Both the position numbers and the translations under genes were made by a program. The notes beneath the pieces were generated by a model. That model searched no databases, had not been told where the DNA came from, and saw nothing but the letters and a program-made list of their open reading frames with translations. Shown here one piece after another: positions 51,601-59,929 of a stretch of DNA of 64,000 nt; the stretch's first letter is position 1, and each line of letters begins with the position of its first letter. The DNA comes from Reticulitermes speratus (taxonomy: Eukaryota; Arthropoda; Insecta; Blattodea; Rhinotermitidae), in the NCBI GenBank assembly GCA_021186555.1, contig JAJKFL010000013.1:14935243-14999242 (forward strand), given 5' to 3'.

Positions 51601-54600
51601 AAGTTATATCAACATCATTGTCTGAAATAACCTACTTTGGCTTTATTTGTTTTGGAACACCGATTTGAGAAACAATTACATTGCTTTGCTTAAGACACTC
51701 CTTACTGTGTAGGCCAGTTTAGGTAGATATATTTCTGCATAACAACTGCTAACAACTGGGTAATTCTTACCAGCATTCAGTTAAATGCACGTTGTGTATA
51801 AAAATATCGATCCCTTGGATAATTATCCAAGGGATCGATATTATTATAAAACAAAAGTGTCTTATACTATGCATCAGCCGTTCATGGTATTTACCAAGGG
51901 AAATTTGAAATTCGTATGTATAAAAACATAACATTAATTGCACTATACCAGCAGCCAAATTGACATTTGCCTTGACAATATTCAGTTTGTAACTAACCGA
52001 CTAACTTCATAAAGCTGCTAGTTACTGGTCACGTTTAGGATTTTACCTCCTGCCACGGAACATAAATTTGCAGTATAGTGCTAAAAGATGGCGTGCCAGT
52101 TGAACCCACCCTGAGATAGCAGTGCCTATTAACACCACAAATTCATATTTTAAGTCCAATTAGATATCAAACGCCCATCTGATTTTAGGTCTTGCAGGTT
52201 TCCTTTATCTACTGCCAAATATTCCGCTTAGATCTATATTCACAAACACCTTCAATCTATATTCTTCCCATTTAAAGAGAGGACACAGCCACGTGGAACA
52301 TTCGACAGCCACTAATGCACTTACAGTCTTTTATACTAAAATAAACATGCTTGTATTTATCATTTGTACATCCTTTTGTAAAAGTGTCCCTTTTCACGTC
52401 ATTAAGTCATATACGGGAGTGGAGGTATAGCTCCAATCATTCTCAACTTCTCCATTGGATAGGGTGAGCATTCAGCTTCACATTTCGGCCACTTTGCGTT
52501 CGGGGAAATAGTTTCCGGTACTCGCAGAAAGGGAGTTTTGGTGGCCGTCAGGACTGACCCGTGCCATATTTCACATCCCTTTCACCCCTCCTTATCAAAT
52601 TGAAAGCTAAAGACCATTTTCGTACGGTCGGGCTATTGTTATTTTTCATTCTATAGGAGTATTACTCAAACAAAATTTTATATCTTTCCGAGACAATCAA
52701 CTCCTAAATTAAGCACTAGAAGGAGAGTGGTCAGCGTCACGCCCATTGTTTCTCCCCGGAGAGACATACCCCAGTACTTGGCATCCGTCCCTTGTGTCAC
52801 CTCCTGTAATGCAGATCTCCTTGCCTACCTGGCTAGTTACAAATTTCAATGAGCCTGTCATACACAGACTATCATCACTACACGATTCAAACCCACTTCC
52901 TTATGCCGTCGCTTAAGCCTGTATCTTGCCCCAAATCCCTCCAAGTCTTTGGCCTGTTATTATGTCGTAACACGTTAATATTACGCAGGTCGCGTTATTA
53001 GCCACAAAGCAACCCAACCCTCAAGCTCTGGAAATATACGGTATTTTATCGACTACTGCAAACATTACCTCCACGCTAAGCCTTCTTGACGTTTTGCGCT
53101 GAGTGTAATGAAGACACAAGTATTCGATTGAAATCGTGTTACAGAAAAATTAATCTGTTTCAGGGTATTACCTCTTTCCTATCAGAAGCGCCGTTCTTCG
53201 TGAAACTTGGCTTGAACATATTGATAAGAAGATTGGATTCACAGCCAGTACTTAAAATGTCTGTTCACGATTTTCTATGGAAAAATTCGGATCCCATTCT
53301 CAAGTTGGCGGCCAAGATGGTGCCCTCGATGGTGCCGACGGAAAACGTGGGCGTGCTTGATATGGTAAGCTACAGTTGGTCCCGTGACTTACATGCTAAA
53401 TCTCCAGCGTGCTCGATATGGTAAGCTACAGTTGGTCCCGTGATTTACATGCTAAATCTCCAGCGTACGTTACCTACATTTGCTAGCCGAAAATGACACT
53501 AGTCAGACCGGTGGGAAAAATAAATTTAATTTCACTAGCAAATCAGCACTTAAGAGCCAGTTTCTTTTTTGAGGCTACATTATCGGTTGTCAAAAAATGT
53601 TCATGTAGGTTCAAGAGAAAATTGGCTCATCTCTGGGTTCTAGGCACGACTTTGTCTAAGAAAATTACTAGTGTTTATATTATATTTTAAAAAATTACAC
53701 TAATGAAATAACAATAATGCTGAAACAATTTAAATATAATACAAACGCCACTTATTATCTCCTTGCTTGCAGATAACCAGTTGCCATGGTAATGGTGTGT
53801 ATTGCTTCAGATTTACAGGACGTTCAAGGAAGATGTGACAGTTTTTATTGGTCCTAACAACACAAAGCGCTTCTTTACCATCGACCAATATAACGGCAGG
53901 AATCGCTTCGGCTACTGGCCCAACATGACGTGCGATGCAGTAAAACTGGCCACTGAGGGAGTTCAGTACCATCAAGAGATTTCCAAGGATGATAATCTTC
54001 ATTTTTTCCGAAAGACCCTTTGCAGAGTTACTCCCATCGTATATGAAAGTAAGTGGGTATTGTACGGTACAGAGCCTTTATTTTATCCGAAAGATAACGT
54101 TCTTCACTTGCCGCGCGATTCCACTGCGCGTGTGAGCGGTCGAATGAGTGGGGCACATTAAAATGATAAACGTGTCCACAGGAAGTGGCAACCGAAATTT
54201 TTATATGAAATAATTTTAATAGAAAAATTACCTTGTGCGGTTATTCACCTCCAAAGCAAAGTACGAATTTTTGTGTATAATTTTTCTTGTTGCTTTAAAA
54301 AAAACTTTCTAGCCTGATATCGCTAATTTTCGAGGAAGCAAGGTCTACCGTGACGTGTTTGTGTCTATGCCTGTGGCTCTGTTTGTAACATGTCAGATTA
54401 TTGGCTGAGTATTGTGGCAGTGCAAGACGTGTGCCTGTGGAGACTACTCTGTTCTCATGCAGTTAATTTCTCAGCATAAATCATTCTAAATTTGTGGCGT
54501 TGCTAAATTTAAGGTGGGAGAAAAAAAAAGTTAATATTAGGCCCAGAGAGTTTGTAGAAAAATAATTACATATGTAACCTGGAAATATCCAATATCATTA

Positions 54601-57600
54601 CATTGTATTGGTGTATAGGCTAACTAATGGACAGATAGAGATTTACAGAGAAGAAACACATTTTTCATGACGGTAAAGTAAAATATTTTCGATTATCTAC
54701 ATCGATAAAATTTGTCATTCAGCACAGCCCGCCGTTAATTTTCACATATAAGTCGCGCGTTCTGCTTCTTGCTTTGTGTGCGATATTCTTGTCCCCAAAG
54801 CCCGGCCGGCTGTAATTAGGCCTATGTAGGAAATGAGGTGCTTCTGATTGTGTTTCAGAGGAGATTGTTGAGCAAGGCATTCCGACCTACCGGTACGTCT
54901 TACCGTTAGACACTTTCCACAGGCCAAAAGATGGAAGCCCTGATTGTTACACTTTGCCTGGGTCCAAGCCACATCCAGACGGCCTGTCTGAAATTTCTCC
55001 ATGCTTCTACGGTAAGCTGTAATTGTTGTAATGCAGTCGTATGCCACTTGCCAGATGTCAAGAAAATGATTTATTATTAAATTTTTATTTTAAAAATTAT
55101 AATATTATAATGGTGTTTCTTTGACGTGACTTCTTATTGTCTCTTTTCGGTGTGTTTCCGTTTGTTGTTTGCTATTTGTGTATTTTTCTTTCGTTCCTAG
55201 CTGTCTGTGTGATTGACCTTTTGGCTGTTGTGCCAGCACATTAATAATAAAGAGTTATTACTTTTGTTATTTACTTATGATTTTACTTATAAAAGTGTCT
55301 ACAATTCTGTAGGGTTCTGAAAATAATGCACCATATATGGTATAATTCACTTGTTGGAATTTCTCTCTTTTCTCTATTTAAAATAAAAACACTCTCAGAT
55401 GAATGTCGTAATGTTTATAAATGCTGCTGGACATGAATAACTTTGTTTAATCTACAGGGTGTGTCCGAGTTTGCCAGGATAATATAATTTTAATACGAGA
55501 GATCTATTTACGGATTTTAAGTTTCCTAACTTTGTTGTTGTTGATGTTGTTTTTCTTGTTCTTGTTTTTGTTTTAACATTTGACAAACATCCAAAACATA
55601 AGGTTACTTAATTTTCGAAATACTAACTTCTATCCACACACAAAATTTGAGGTTCCGACGTCGGCGAAACTGTACATTGTGATGCTGATTGTGGCATCTT
55701 TAAGTCTCTTGAGTAGTTTCCGACGTTTCAGAGAATGTTTTGCTCCCATCTTCAATGCATAAATGCAGCTAGGTAATTAAGGCTGCGGCTCAGCACCAAA
55801 GGACCGTGTACCCATTAATAACACAGCCTTCAGACACGGACGAATGGACCTGTTGCAGGTGTGCCGATGGTTGTTTCATTTCCTCACTTTCTTGGGGCTG
55901 ATCCAGCTGTCAGGAACAGTGTTGTCGGAATGAAGCCTGATAAGGTGAAACATTCGGGCCATGTCCTTGTGGAACCGGTAAATATAGCCAATTAACTGCA
56001 TATTATAGGCCTATACTTGAGCGGTACTTTTGTATTAGGGAGAAGTCGGTACAACTACTGTGCTGACAGAGATGTTGAGGTCATCCTCAGTGCCTGTGGG
56101 CAAGTTCCGAGACAGTTTACTTCGATTAGGCAACGACTGGTTTCCACATGTTGCCTTCTCAACATTCAGTACTCGTCCTACAATGTGACGTTATTTATGC
56201 TGACATACGGACAGAGATGATAAATTGCAATAAGTCAGCAAATCATGTATCTACAAAATGATAGCATTTGCGTTAATTTCAATATGGTATTAAGGAATGA
56301 TAGACTTACCTCCTACTAGTGAGTTTAAATTTACAGAATTTCTATAACCACCGACATCAATTGCTATAACAACTGATACTAATTGCTGTATTTAAGCCAG
56401 AATTTAACAATGAGTCTCTTTTTAGAAATTCAACTCCTTTTAGCCCCTTGACAGAGCTAGCCGAGACGAGAATAATCTTATGATACATGGTGTTCTAATT
56501 TTTTGCTTTTTTTTATATACTAATTTTATAGAAAATATTTCAGTTCGTTTCTCATGACTCTTTATAAAATGTTAGCCAATACTTACTAACAATTTAAACG
56601 GAAAAAAATACTACATAATATTTAATAATACATAACATGGAGCTTCATTACACTCAACGATAGTGTGTTATGTTGCTGGCTATTCTCTGATATTTAAATT
56701 AACTTTCTTAAATAAAAGTCAAACATCATTATTAAGGCATCCAGTCAACAGACATGGTTTAGGAAGCAGCTAACCTCCCTTCTTAGCAGCGAGAAATCTG
56801 AATTTTCTAGAAAGACTTTTAAGAGTCTGTATTTTATGAATGGGAATTACAGATATTTAAATTTAAAGGTTCTTAAAAATATTAACGCAATAAGCACGAA
56901 CACTTATAACAGGAACTGAAACGCTACAGTAAGTAGTAGGAACAGTGTTTAGGATAGTTCTGTTACACACATTCAGCGATGATTGTAATTATGTTGTAAA
57001 ATATTATGTTAAATTTGTGATGGTATATTATGAAAAGTGTCTGTTCGTAGAACGATTTGAAAAGTGCAGGAGGCAGGACCACAAGTGTTGTAATAATTAT
57101 AACAAGCAAAGTTTTACTTTTGTTTTGTGACAATTTTAGTCCAGTTTCGCCAATAATATGTTTTAAAATAATAATTTTACATAGATGGCAGGCTTTTTTA
57201 TGTAGGTATTTAAACGTGGGTTTGAACTTCGCAGTCGTGACTCTATTTCTAACGTTTTCTTGCAGACTACGGGGCTTCCGTTGGAGAGCAAAGCTGGCAT
57301 CCAATGTAACTTGGTAGTAAAGGATGTCAGTAGCTACAGTCGAGTGGCACCGTTCTCGAACACTTACATTCCGTTATTCTGGTTGCAGCTTGTAAGTATG
57401 CTGTCACCTGTGATCCTATCTGCAACATACCGAATCTGTTGAATGAACTAGCCCCATCTTGCACAGTAGCAAACCTCGCTTGGTCGTGTTAGGGATTAGT
57501 CAGTCACTCTGTCTCGTACTAAGTTACGTCGATTACTGATAACTGTCTACACACACATAATTAACTGCATTATCCACTACCAAGGCTCTCTAGTACGTCC

Positions 57601-58941
57601 GAGGCATGTTTCCACCTCAGAGCGCTGGCTGTCGCCGCAACCAACTTTTGTATGGAAATTTCTCTTGCTCTGTCACCATCATAAAAGTACATAACTTTTG
57701 CATCGAAAACTTTTTGTTGCATTAATACCTACGTCACACACGTTTCTTAGGAATCTACGTTCACAAAATTAATAAGTTCAATTTACACATTACAGTTTTC
57801 TTTCAAAAAATATTTTATCCAAAGTAATTATATCACTTGTGTTTCTTATTGTCTATTTTTGAGGCAAGTATTTCTGCGTAATTTTTTATTCTTTACTCAG
57901 CAGTCTACACCGTACAATTTCTTATATTTTAGACTGAAAGAAATATTATTCATTATCTGCTATGTTATTTTTATTCTTAGCTATATATTTATACCTTACA
58001 TACATAAAAAATAATTCTATCTTCTCTTCCTTCAAAATATCAATTAAGAGATATTAATATTAGGTAGCATAGCTGTAGTCTGTGTTTTTCTCTTTGTTTC
58101 TTGATGCTTGGTGCTTGAAAACGTAGCCTATAAAGACAAAAGGTGTCGCATGAGATCTGTTGATAATACTTTTTTCGATTGGTTGTGTGTACAGACTGTT
58201 TTCAACCACTGACATAAAGCTGCCACACGAAATATAATGTTCAAATATAAATTATCTTAAGTTAATTAATTGGTTAATGAGTATACCTGATGGATAATAA
58301 ACTAAATACCTCCCTGCTTGTTAAAGAAATAATTACGTAGATTCCCACTATCAAACATTTCGAAATTCTTTATTTGATGTCACAAATAATAGGCCTAAGT
58401 AATGAGTTGGAGTCTACTAAGCGACAGAGAATAACGAAATATTTGTCACTTAAATGTTTGTTATGTAGGCATCTACAATACAGAAAATTCTTAAACTGGT
58501 AAATTTTCTTGCGAAAGTCACTGAATTTACTTTGAATTAAACAGACTCTTTGCATTTCTAATAATCCATTTAAGAACATTTGCATAGAATTTTAAATAAA
58601 CTCCTTTTTCTATCAATTACGTTTACACAGATCAGAAATAACACATATTTAAAATAATGTCGAAGTGATTACAATTATTAGGAAATTTAAAGCGTAAAGG
58701 GAAAACAAACGTAATGTTACCCCCCGTTACTTTGCAGCACCAGGACGGGATGCCTCCATATTTGTTGTCTGCGGTGTATTTCATCGCTGTGGTGTTGCCC
58801 AAACTTCAGGTGTTCTTGAGCACTTTAATGGTGGTGCTTGGCACGTCGCTGCTTGCAGTGGGCGTCTACAGGTTTCAGCAGAAAGCTTCCAAGGTGGTGT
58901 ACGACTACATTCCGGTGGACATTATACCGTCTTCCACCTAG
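26292..58941 (+). CDS. CD36/SCARB-family scavenger receptor (class B), ten coding exons
   Basis: Proposed splice: 26292-26391, 49295-49386, 49468-49631, 51066-51207, 53164-53364, 53811-54048, 54859-55011, 55859-55977, 57266-57391, 58738-58941. All introns are GT-AG, the phases agree at every junction, and the product is 512 residues, normal for the family. Layout: basic cytoplasmic N-tail (1-33), TM1 (about 34-55), ectodomain (about 56-464), TM2 (about 465-489), C-tail to 512. Family marks include FEWWADPP and LFNITN (exon 3), EVGPYVFR (112-119), WHDNGTLTY (129-137), NGRNRFGYWPNMTC (261-274), FPHFLGADP (exon 8) and TTGLPL (404-409). Sequons are N93, N102, N132, N155, N249 and N271. Members bind lipids, lipoproteins, carotenoids or pathogens at the cell surface or in endosomes; the ligand here cannot be told. 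Four ectodomain cysteines remain (274, 304, 342, 361) where many relatives have six. The orthologous subgroup is not resolved, so no symbol is given. Confidence 0.9.
26392..30740. other. Intron 1, first part: no other feature seen
   Basis: AT-rich with short open frames. No repeat with clear ends and no second gene was recognised. Confidence 0.45.
30741..30922 (-). repeat. tRNA-Leu-like SINE, copy 5 (tail portion)
   Basis: On the minus strand this carries the body and tail (from the GGCATGGATGTCT region to GTCGAGCCATT and a poly-A, seen as TTTTTTTTAATGGCT at 30734-30747) but lacks the tRNA head. The head lies at 31057-31150 in the same orientation, so both pieces are probably one SINE split by an insertion. 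Confidence 0.85.
30923..31056 (-). mobile_element. Short poly-A insertion inside a SINE
   Basis: A 134-bp segment with an oligo-T run near its left side (30930-30942, an A-tail if read on minus) separates SINE tail from SINE head. The flanks repeat ACATCCATGCCCCA plus GTGGGATT (30901-30922 and 31057-31079, one-base difference), which looks like a target duplication. It could be a 5'-truncated retroposon. Its source is not recognised, and two independent adjacent SINE fragments remain a possible explanation. Confidence 0.45.
31057..31150 (-). repeat. tRNA-Leu-like SINE, copy 5 (head portion)
   Basis: The minus strand reads TGCCGATCCCAGTGGCCGTG, GTCTAAGGCG and GGTTCGAATCCC, that is, the tRNA-like head with A-box and B-box. 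It stops where the preceding 134-bp insertion begins. Confidence 0.88.
31151..35816. other. Intron 1, second part, with microsatellites
   Basis: Contains a (GAT)n tract at about 33604-33655 and a pure C-run at about 35370-35388. Short open frames (for example 32001-32249) have no recognisable domain. Confidence 0.45.
35817..36080. repeat. Foldback element FB3, related to FB1
   Basis: The left arm has GAGGTTCAAGCCTCTCACAG and GATGCTGTGTCGCTG. The right arm (35955-36080), reverse-complemented, repeats these blocks in the same order with many mismatches. GCTGTGTCGCTG and the CTGCTTGACCCT centre are shared with FB1 (2016-2322), so the two are diverged copies of one foldback family. Confidence 0.55.
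36081..37150. other. Intron 1, third part
   Basis: No feature recognised apart from AT-rich sequence. Confidence 0.45.
37151..37376 (-). repeat. tRNA-Leu-like SINE, copy 6 (head truncated)
   Basis: An oligo-T at 37150-37160 (A-tail on minus) is followed by ATGGCTCGACAGCCC, then the body, the B-box region and the anticodon-side part. The copy ends at the CGGCCGTAG block, lacking the first ~40 bases of the tRNA head including the A-box. Confidence 0.88.
37377..37827. other. Intron 1, fourth part
   Basis: Unremarkable AT-rich sequence between the SINE and the 50-bp minisatellite. Confidence 0.45.
37828..38511 (+). repeat. 50-bp minisatellite, about 14 units (intronic)
   Basis: TTGTAGT-type anchors occur at about 37841, 37890, 37940, 37990, 38039 and so on to 38488, a mean spacing near 50 bp. 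The unit combines ATCTCGCTTGTAGTATATCT with TGACTACATGACTCCAGAAC and TATGACTGAA. TGTAGT and ACTACA in each unit are inverted repeats 8 bases apart, so each unit can form a small hairpin. Alternating TCCAG/GGCAG/GCCAG variants suggest higher-order amplification. Confidence 0.95.
38512..39880. other. Intron 1, fifth part; possible repeat fragment
   Basis: The minus-strand frame near 39211-39320 ends VKITLFWNTAHCRLL, which resembles (from memory) a translated interspersed repeat common in insect genomes. Confidence is low. Nothing else was recognised. Confidence 0.3.
39881..40016 (+). repeat. Dispersed repeat, family R4, copy 1
   Basis: It starts GGGAGT, continues TATAGCTCCA and a GATGGAGGTGAG-type block, then GCCACTTT...CGGGGAAA and CCGGTACTC, and ends GGT-GGCGTCAG. 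The same blocks in the same order occur at 52415-52551. No pol III boxes or inverted ends were seen, and the class is unknown. Confidence 0.65.
40017..41275. other. Intron 1, sixth part
   Basis: No feature recognised. Confidence 0.45.
41276..41505 (-). repeat. tRNA-Leu-like SINE, copy 7 (diverged)
   Basis: It starts ATGACTCTACAGCCCTATTG (tail side). The body contains ACACTCACAAGAGACAGAC, the B-box complement is GGGATTCGAACC and the head part is AGACCCACGCCTTGAGGCCG. It is one of the more diverged copies. The first bases of the tRNA head are missing. Confidence 0.87.
41506..45484. other. Intron 1, seventh part
   Basis: Contains an (ATT)n tract at about 42612-42650. At 43575-43690 the sequence TTTTATGCGAGGGATTCGTT followed by a repeated TTGCATAATT-type block resembles ends of some DNA-transposon MITEs, but no matching second end was found. 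No gene recognised. Confidence 0.4.
45485..46212. repeat. Foldback element FB4
   Basis: The left arm (about 45485-45600) and reverse complement of the right arm (about 46100-46212) align through GAAAACACAGTC/GAAAATGCAGTC, ACAATATTTTTACAATAGCT and the hammerhead-like core (45547-45578 on minus, 46119-46150 on plus). The interior is AT-rich with an ATTAATTA-type low-complexity stretch near 45860-45905. There is no coding capacity. Confidence 0.8.
46213..46475. other. Intron 1, between FB4 and SINE
   Basis: Short spacer. A partial TACATGTTTCGG motif near 46326 resembles the foldback core but lacks the second half. Confidence 0.4.
46476..46763 (-). repeat. tRNA-Leu-like SINE, copy 8 (full length, exact target duplication)
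   Basis: The minus-strand SINE (46488-46751) has head, body and A-tail (seen as ATTTTTTT). It is flanked by a perfect 12-bp direct repeat CACTCTAGGCAA (46476-46487 and 46752-46763). The intact duplication suggests a fairly recent insertion compared with copies 4 and 7. Confidence 0.94.
46764..49294. other. Intron 1, last part
   Basis: AT-rich with no recognised gene. A minus-strand frame at 48884-49240 has no domain I can name and ends shortly before the exon 2 acceptor TTCTCTTGCAG (ends 49294). Confidence 0.45.
49295..49386 (+). CDS. Exon 2: first membrane segment
   Basis: The acceptor TTCTCTTGCAG precedes it and the donor GAG|GTAGGA follows. It encodes GVITYLACGMLSLVLGCLSF then VWTPRDLLLTE, a ~22-residue hydrophobic helix followed by the W-x-P-x-D-L-L-x start of the ectodomain seen in CD36-family proteins. 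No in-frame ATG lies between the upstream stop and the helix, so an upstream exon is required. Confidence 0.9.
49468..49631 (+). CDS. Exon 3: proximal ectodomain
   Basis: An 81-bp intron separates it from exon 2 (acceptor GTGCTTCAG). It encodes residues 65-119, including FEWWADPP, LFNITN and EVGPYVFR, all CD36-family marks, with sequons N93-I-T and N102-G-S. It ends in phase 2 (CG|GTATGT). Confidence 0.95.
49810..51065 (+). repeat. Degenerate ~65-bp tandem array carrying acceptor-like motifs
   Basis: The unit reads approximately GTTTCACAGAGAAGC, then TTTCCGTATATGATATT, CTGGAGGCTGTTA and TACTGCTGAGT. Unit starts are visible near 49941, 50003, 50100, 50161, 50410, 50480, 50543, 50609, 50671, 50739, 50813, 50875, 50940, 50992 and 51055 (mostly 52-74 bp apart). 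Several units keep a pyrimidine-CAG, for example CAG ending at 50108, 50362, 50552 and 50746. The last one (TTATTTTACAG, ending 51065) is the real exon 4 acceptor. Confidence 0.75.
49941..50414 (+). repeat. Recent ~220-bp direct duplication with TTG expansion
   Basis: 49941-50160 and 50161-50414 are almost identical (CAAAGAGGGGCTTTTCC start, GAGAATGTTGTG end). The second copy is about 34 bp longer because its (TTG)n/poly-T stretch expanded (about 50286-50350 against 50062-50097). It is a segmental duplication within the older 65-bp array. Confidence 0.92.
51066..51207 (+). CDS. Exon 4: WHDNGT block
   Basis: It completes Arg119 and encodes residues to Met166, including WHDNGTLTY and a LIVPNLAVM end. 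Sequons are N132-G-T and N155-D-T. The donor is ATG|GTAAAT, phase 0. WHDNGT/WxxNGT is a CD36-family signature. Confidence 0.95.
51803..51842. repeat. Perfect 40-bp palindrome
   Basis: AATATCGATCCCTTGGATAA is followed immediately by its exact reverse complement with no spacer: 20-bp arms, zero mismatches. Confidence 0.97.
52415..52551 (+). repeat. Dispersed repeat, family R4, copy 2
   Basis: The same ordered blocks as 39881-40016: GGGAGT, TATAGCTCCA, CGGCCACTTT, CGGGGAAA, CCGGTACTC and GGTGGCCGTCAG. Both copies are in + orientation within introns of the receptor gene. Confidence 0.65.
52723..52930 (-). repeat. Possible tRNA-like SINE fragment
   Basis: The minus strand shows a GGCTTAAGCGACGG A-box-like block followed by GGTTTGAATCG (degraded B-box) and a longer body. 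Both boxes are imperfect and only one copy is seen in the window, so this is tentative. Confidence 0.3.
53164..53364 (+). CDS. Exon 5: helical apex region
   Basis: The acceptor CTGTTTCAG precedes it. It encodes residues 167-233, GITSFLSEAPFFVKLGLNIL through VLDM, corresponding to the helical bundle that forms the ligand-facing apex in CD36-family structures. The donor ATG|GTAAGC is phase 0. The exon end and donor are duplicated immediately downstream. Confidence 0.93.
53351..53462 (+). repeat. 56-bp tandem duplication spanning exon 5 donor
   Basis: 53351-53406 and 53407-53462 are identical except for two bases. The unit includes the last 14 exon bases, the donor GTAAGC and 42 intronic bases, so a second complete donor lies at 53421. 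Confidence 0.97.
53365..53810. other. Intron 5
   Basis: Contains the second copy of the duplicated donor; otherwise AT-rich. The acceptor used in the model is TATTGCTTCAG ending at 53810. An alternative CTTGCTTGCAG ends at 53772 but would add 38 bases and break the frame. Confidence 0.7.
53811..54048 (+). CDS. Exon 6: first two ectodomain cysteines
   Basis: Residues 234-312 plus one base. The start IYRTFKEDVTVFIGPNN matches the family's TVFTG region; then come NGRNRFGYWPNMTC (Cys274) and FFRKTLCR (Cys304). Sequons are N249 and N271. Donor GAAA|GTAAGT, phase 1. Confidence 0.95.
54049..54858. other. Intron 6
   Basis: No repeat or other feature recognised. The acceptor is TTGTGTTTCAG. Confidence 0.6.
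54859..55011 (+). CDS. Exon 7: last two ectodomain cysteines
   Basis: Residues 313-363 plus one base. TYRYVLPLDTF is the conserved YRF-type strand. Cys342 (PDCYTL) and Cys361 (SPCFYG) are the only cysteines. The intermediate pair found in many relatives is missing. Donor TACG|GTAAGC, phase 1. Confidence 0.95.
55012..55858. other. Intron 7
   Basis: AT-rich, with a short (TTG)n-like run near 55530-55575. No other feature. Confidence 0.6.
55859..55977 (+). CDS. Exon 8: SFPHFLGADP block
   Basis: Residues 364-403, GVPMVVSFPHFLGADPAV then VKHSGHVLVEP. The (S/L)PHFL-x-(A/G)-D-P motif is a CD36-family signature. Acceptor TGTTGCAG, donor CCG|GTAAAT, phase 0. Confidence 0.95.
55978..57265. other. Intron 8
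   Basis: No repeat or gene recognised. The acceptor is TTTTCTTGCAG. Confidence 0.6.
57266..57391 (+). CDS. Exon 9: distal ectodomain
   Basis: Residues 404-445, TTGLPLESKAGIQC onward, ending YIPLFWLQL. The TG-x-P-x2-x(A/G) motif is conserved. Cys417 has no obvious partner, since relatives usually carry a hydrophobic residue there. Donor CTT|GTAAGT, phase 0. Confidence 0.94.
57392..58737. other. Intron 9
   Basis: AT-rich with no recognised feature. The acceptor is GTTACTTTGCAG. Confidence 0.6.
58738..58941 (+). CDS. Exon 10: second membrane segment, C-tail and stop
   Basis: Residues 446-512 and TAG at 58939-58941. TM2 spans about 465-489 (LPKLQVFLSTLMVVLGTSLL to GVY). The cytoplasmic tail RFQQKASKVVYDYIPVDIIP plus SST contains two overlapping Y-x-x-hydrophobic motifs (YDYI, YIPV), a class of endocytic sorting signal. 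No cysteine follows TM2. Confidence 0.95.
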   Translation, partial: HQDGMPPYLLSAVYFIAVVLPKLQVFLSTLMVVLGTSLLAVGVYRFQQKASKVVYDYIPVDIIPSST

Positions 58942-59395
58942 TGTTGAACGTAGTGCTTTGTGACTCTCTCACGATCCGCCGCTGGTCTGTGGATCAACCA
59001 GTTCCTTATTGTTGCTCAGAACTGGAACGTAAATGCTCAAACACTTCTTATAGTCCTAGTTCTATAATGGAACATCGAAGTGTTGATGTAGGGACGTGGG
59101 AACGGATGAACATTTCTGTGTGCGAAATGTATTTACAAGTAGACAAAAATATTGTGATAAGTTATGAAAACCATGCTCCATCGCTATTTTCGTCTGTGTT
59201 TAAGTACGAACGTCCAGAGAGCTGATTTCAGTACAGAAGCCGTCATGCATTTTTCAATGGAGTGCATGAAGTGTAAAGAGTTATTAAGCGGAAAGAGAGG
59301 CAATATATGTCCGCGAATTATGACACCAAGCTGGACGTTCTAGGTGCTAACACGCTATGACTTGTTTCCGAATAAAGCTGTCATCATTCGCGCCG
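58942..59395 (+). terminator. 3' UTR with candidate polyadenylation signal
   Basis: AATAAA at 59370-59375 is the first canonical hexamer downstream of the stop codon at 58941. The transcript would then end about 59390, giving a ~450-base 3' UTR. The open frame at 58941-59225 has no ATG at its start and is probably chance. Confidence 0.5.
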
Positions 59396-59929
59396 GCAGC
59401 GACTGGAGTATCGGCCAACGTGGAGCACCGCATCGTGTCGATAAGCTAACAGCTTTAAAGACTCGCGTTTTACTGACCGCCAACACAGCGCTACGTACTT
59501 AAGAGGTTGAATGCATCGACGTCAGTTTCCGTGTAGCAAACTATACACTGACATTTTTACCAGGATTCATTCACTCCGCTGTAATTTGCTATTATTTAAA
59601 AAAAAAAAACATTTTTTGCATAGTACTGGATTTTTCGACGTATATTTCATGTTTTAATTAATCATATCTACATCATAATTGTTCATTTTTAACAACAATA
59701 ATTATTAAAAGTGGAGGTACATCCGTAACGGAATTAAGCTACATATCATCGGCACAATTCCATAGTATCGGGGATTGTTATGCCTAATTTGAAAAGTTAT
59801 TTTTCTTCTAAAACTATGACAAGAGCTGAAGAAAAGGTTAAAATTTGTAGCTTTAAATGCATATTCTGTACCATTAGTCACCGTATCTGTATATTATTCA
59901 TCCCGTTGTGTGTTACATTGAATACGAGA
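59396..59929. other. Intergenic downstream of receptor gene
   Basis: Nothing recognised. There is a short A-run at about 59600. Confidence 0.45.

Larger units (their letters stand above)
51208..53163. other. Intron 4
   Basis: Holds a (GAA)-rich run (51541-51580), a perfect palindrome (51803-51842) and two dispersed repeats (52415-52551 and about 52723-52930). The remainder is unremarkable. Confidence 0.6.
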
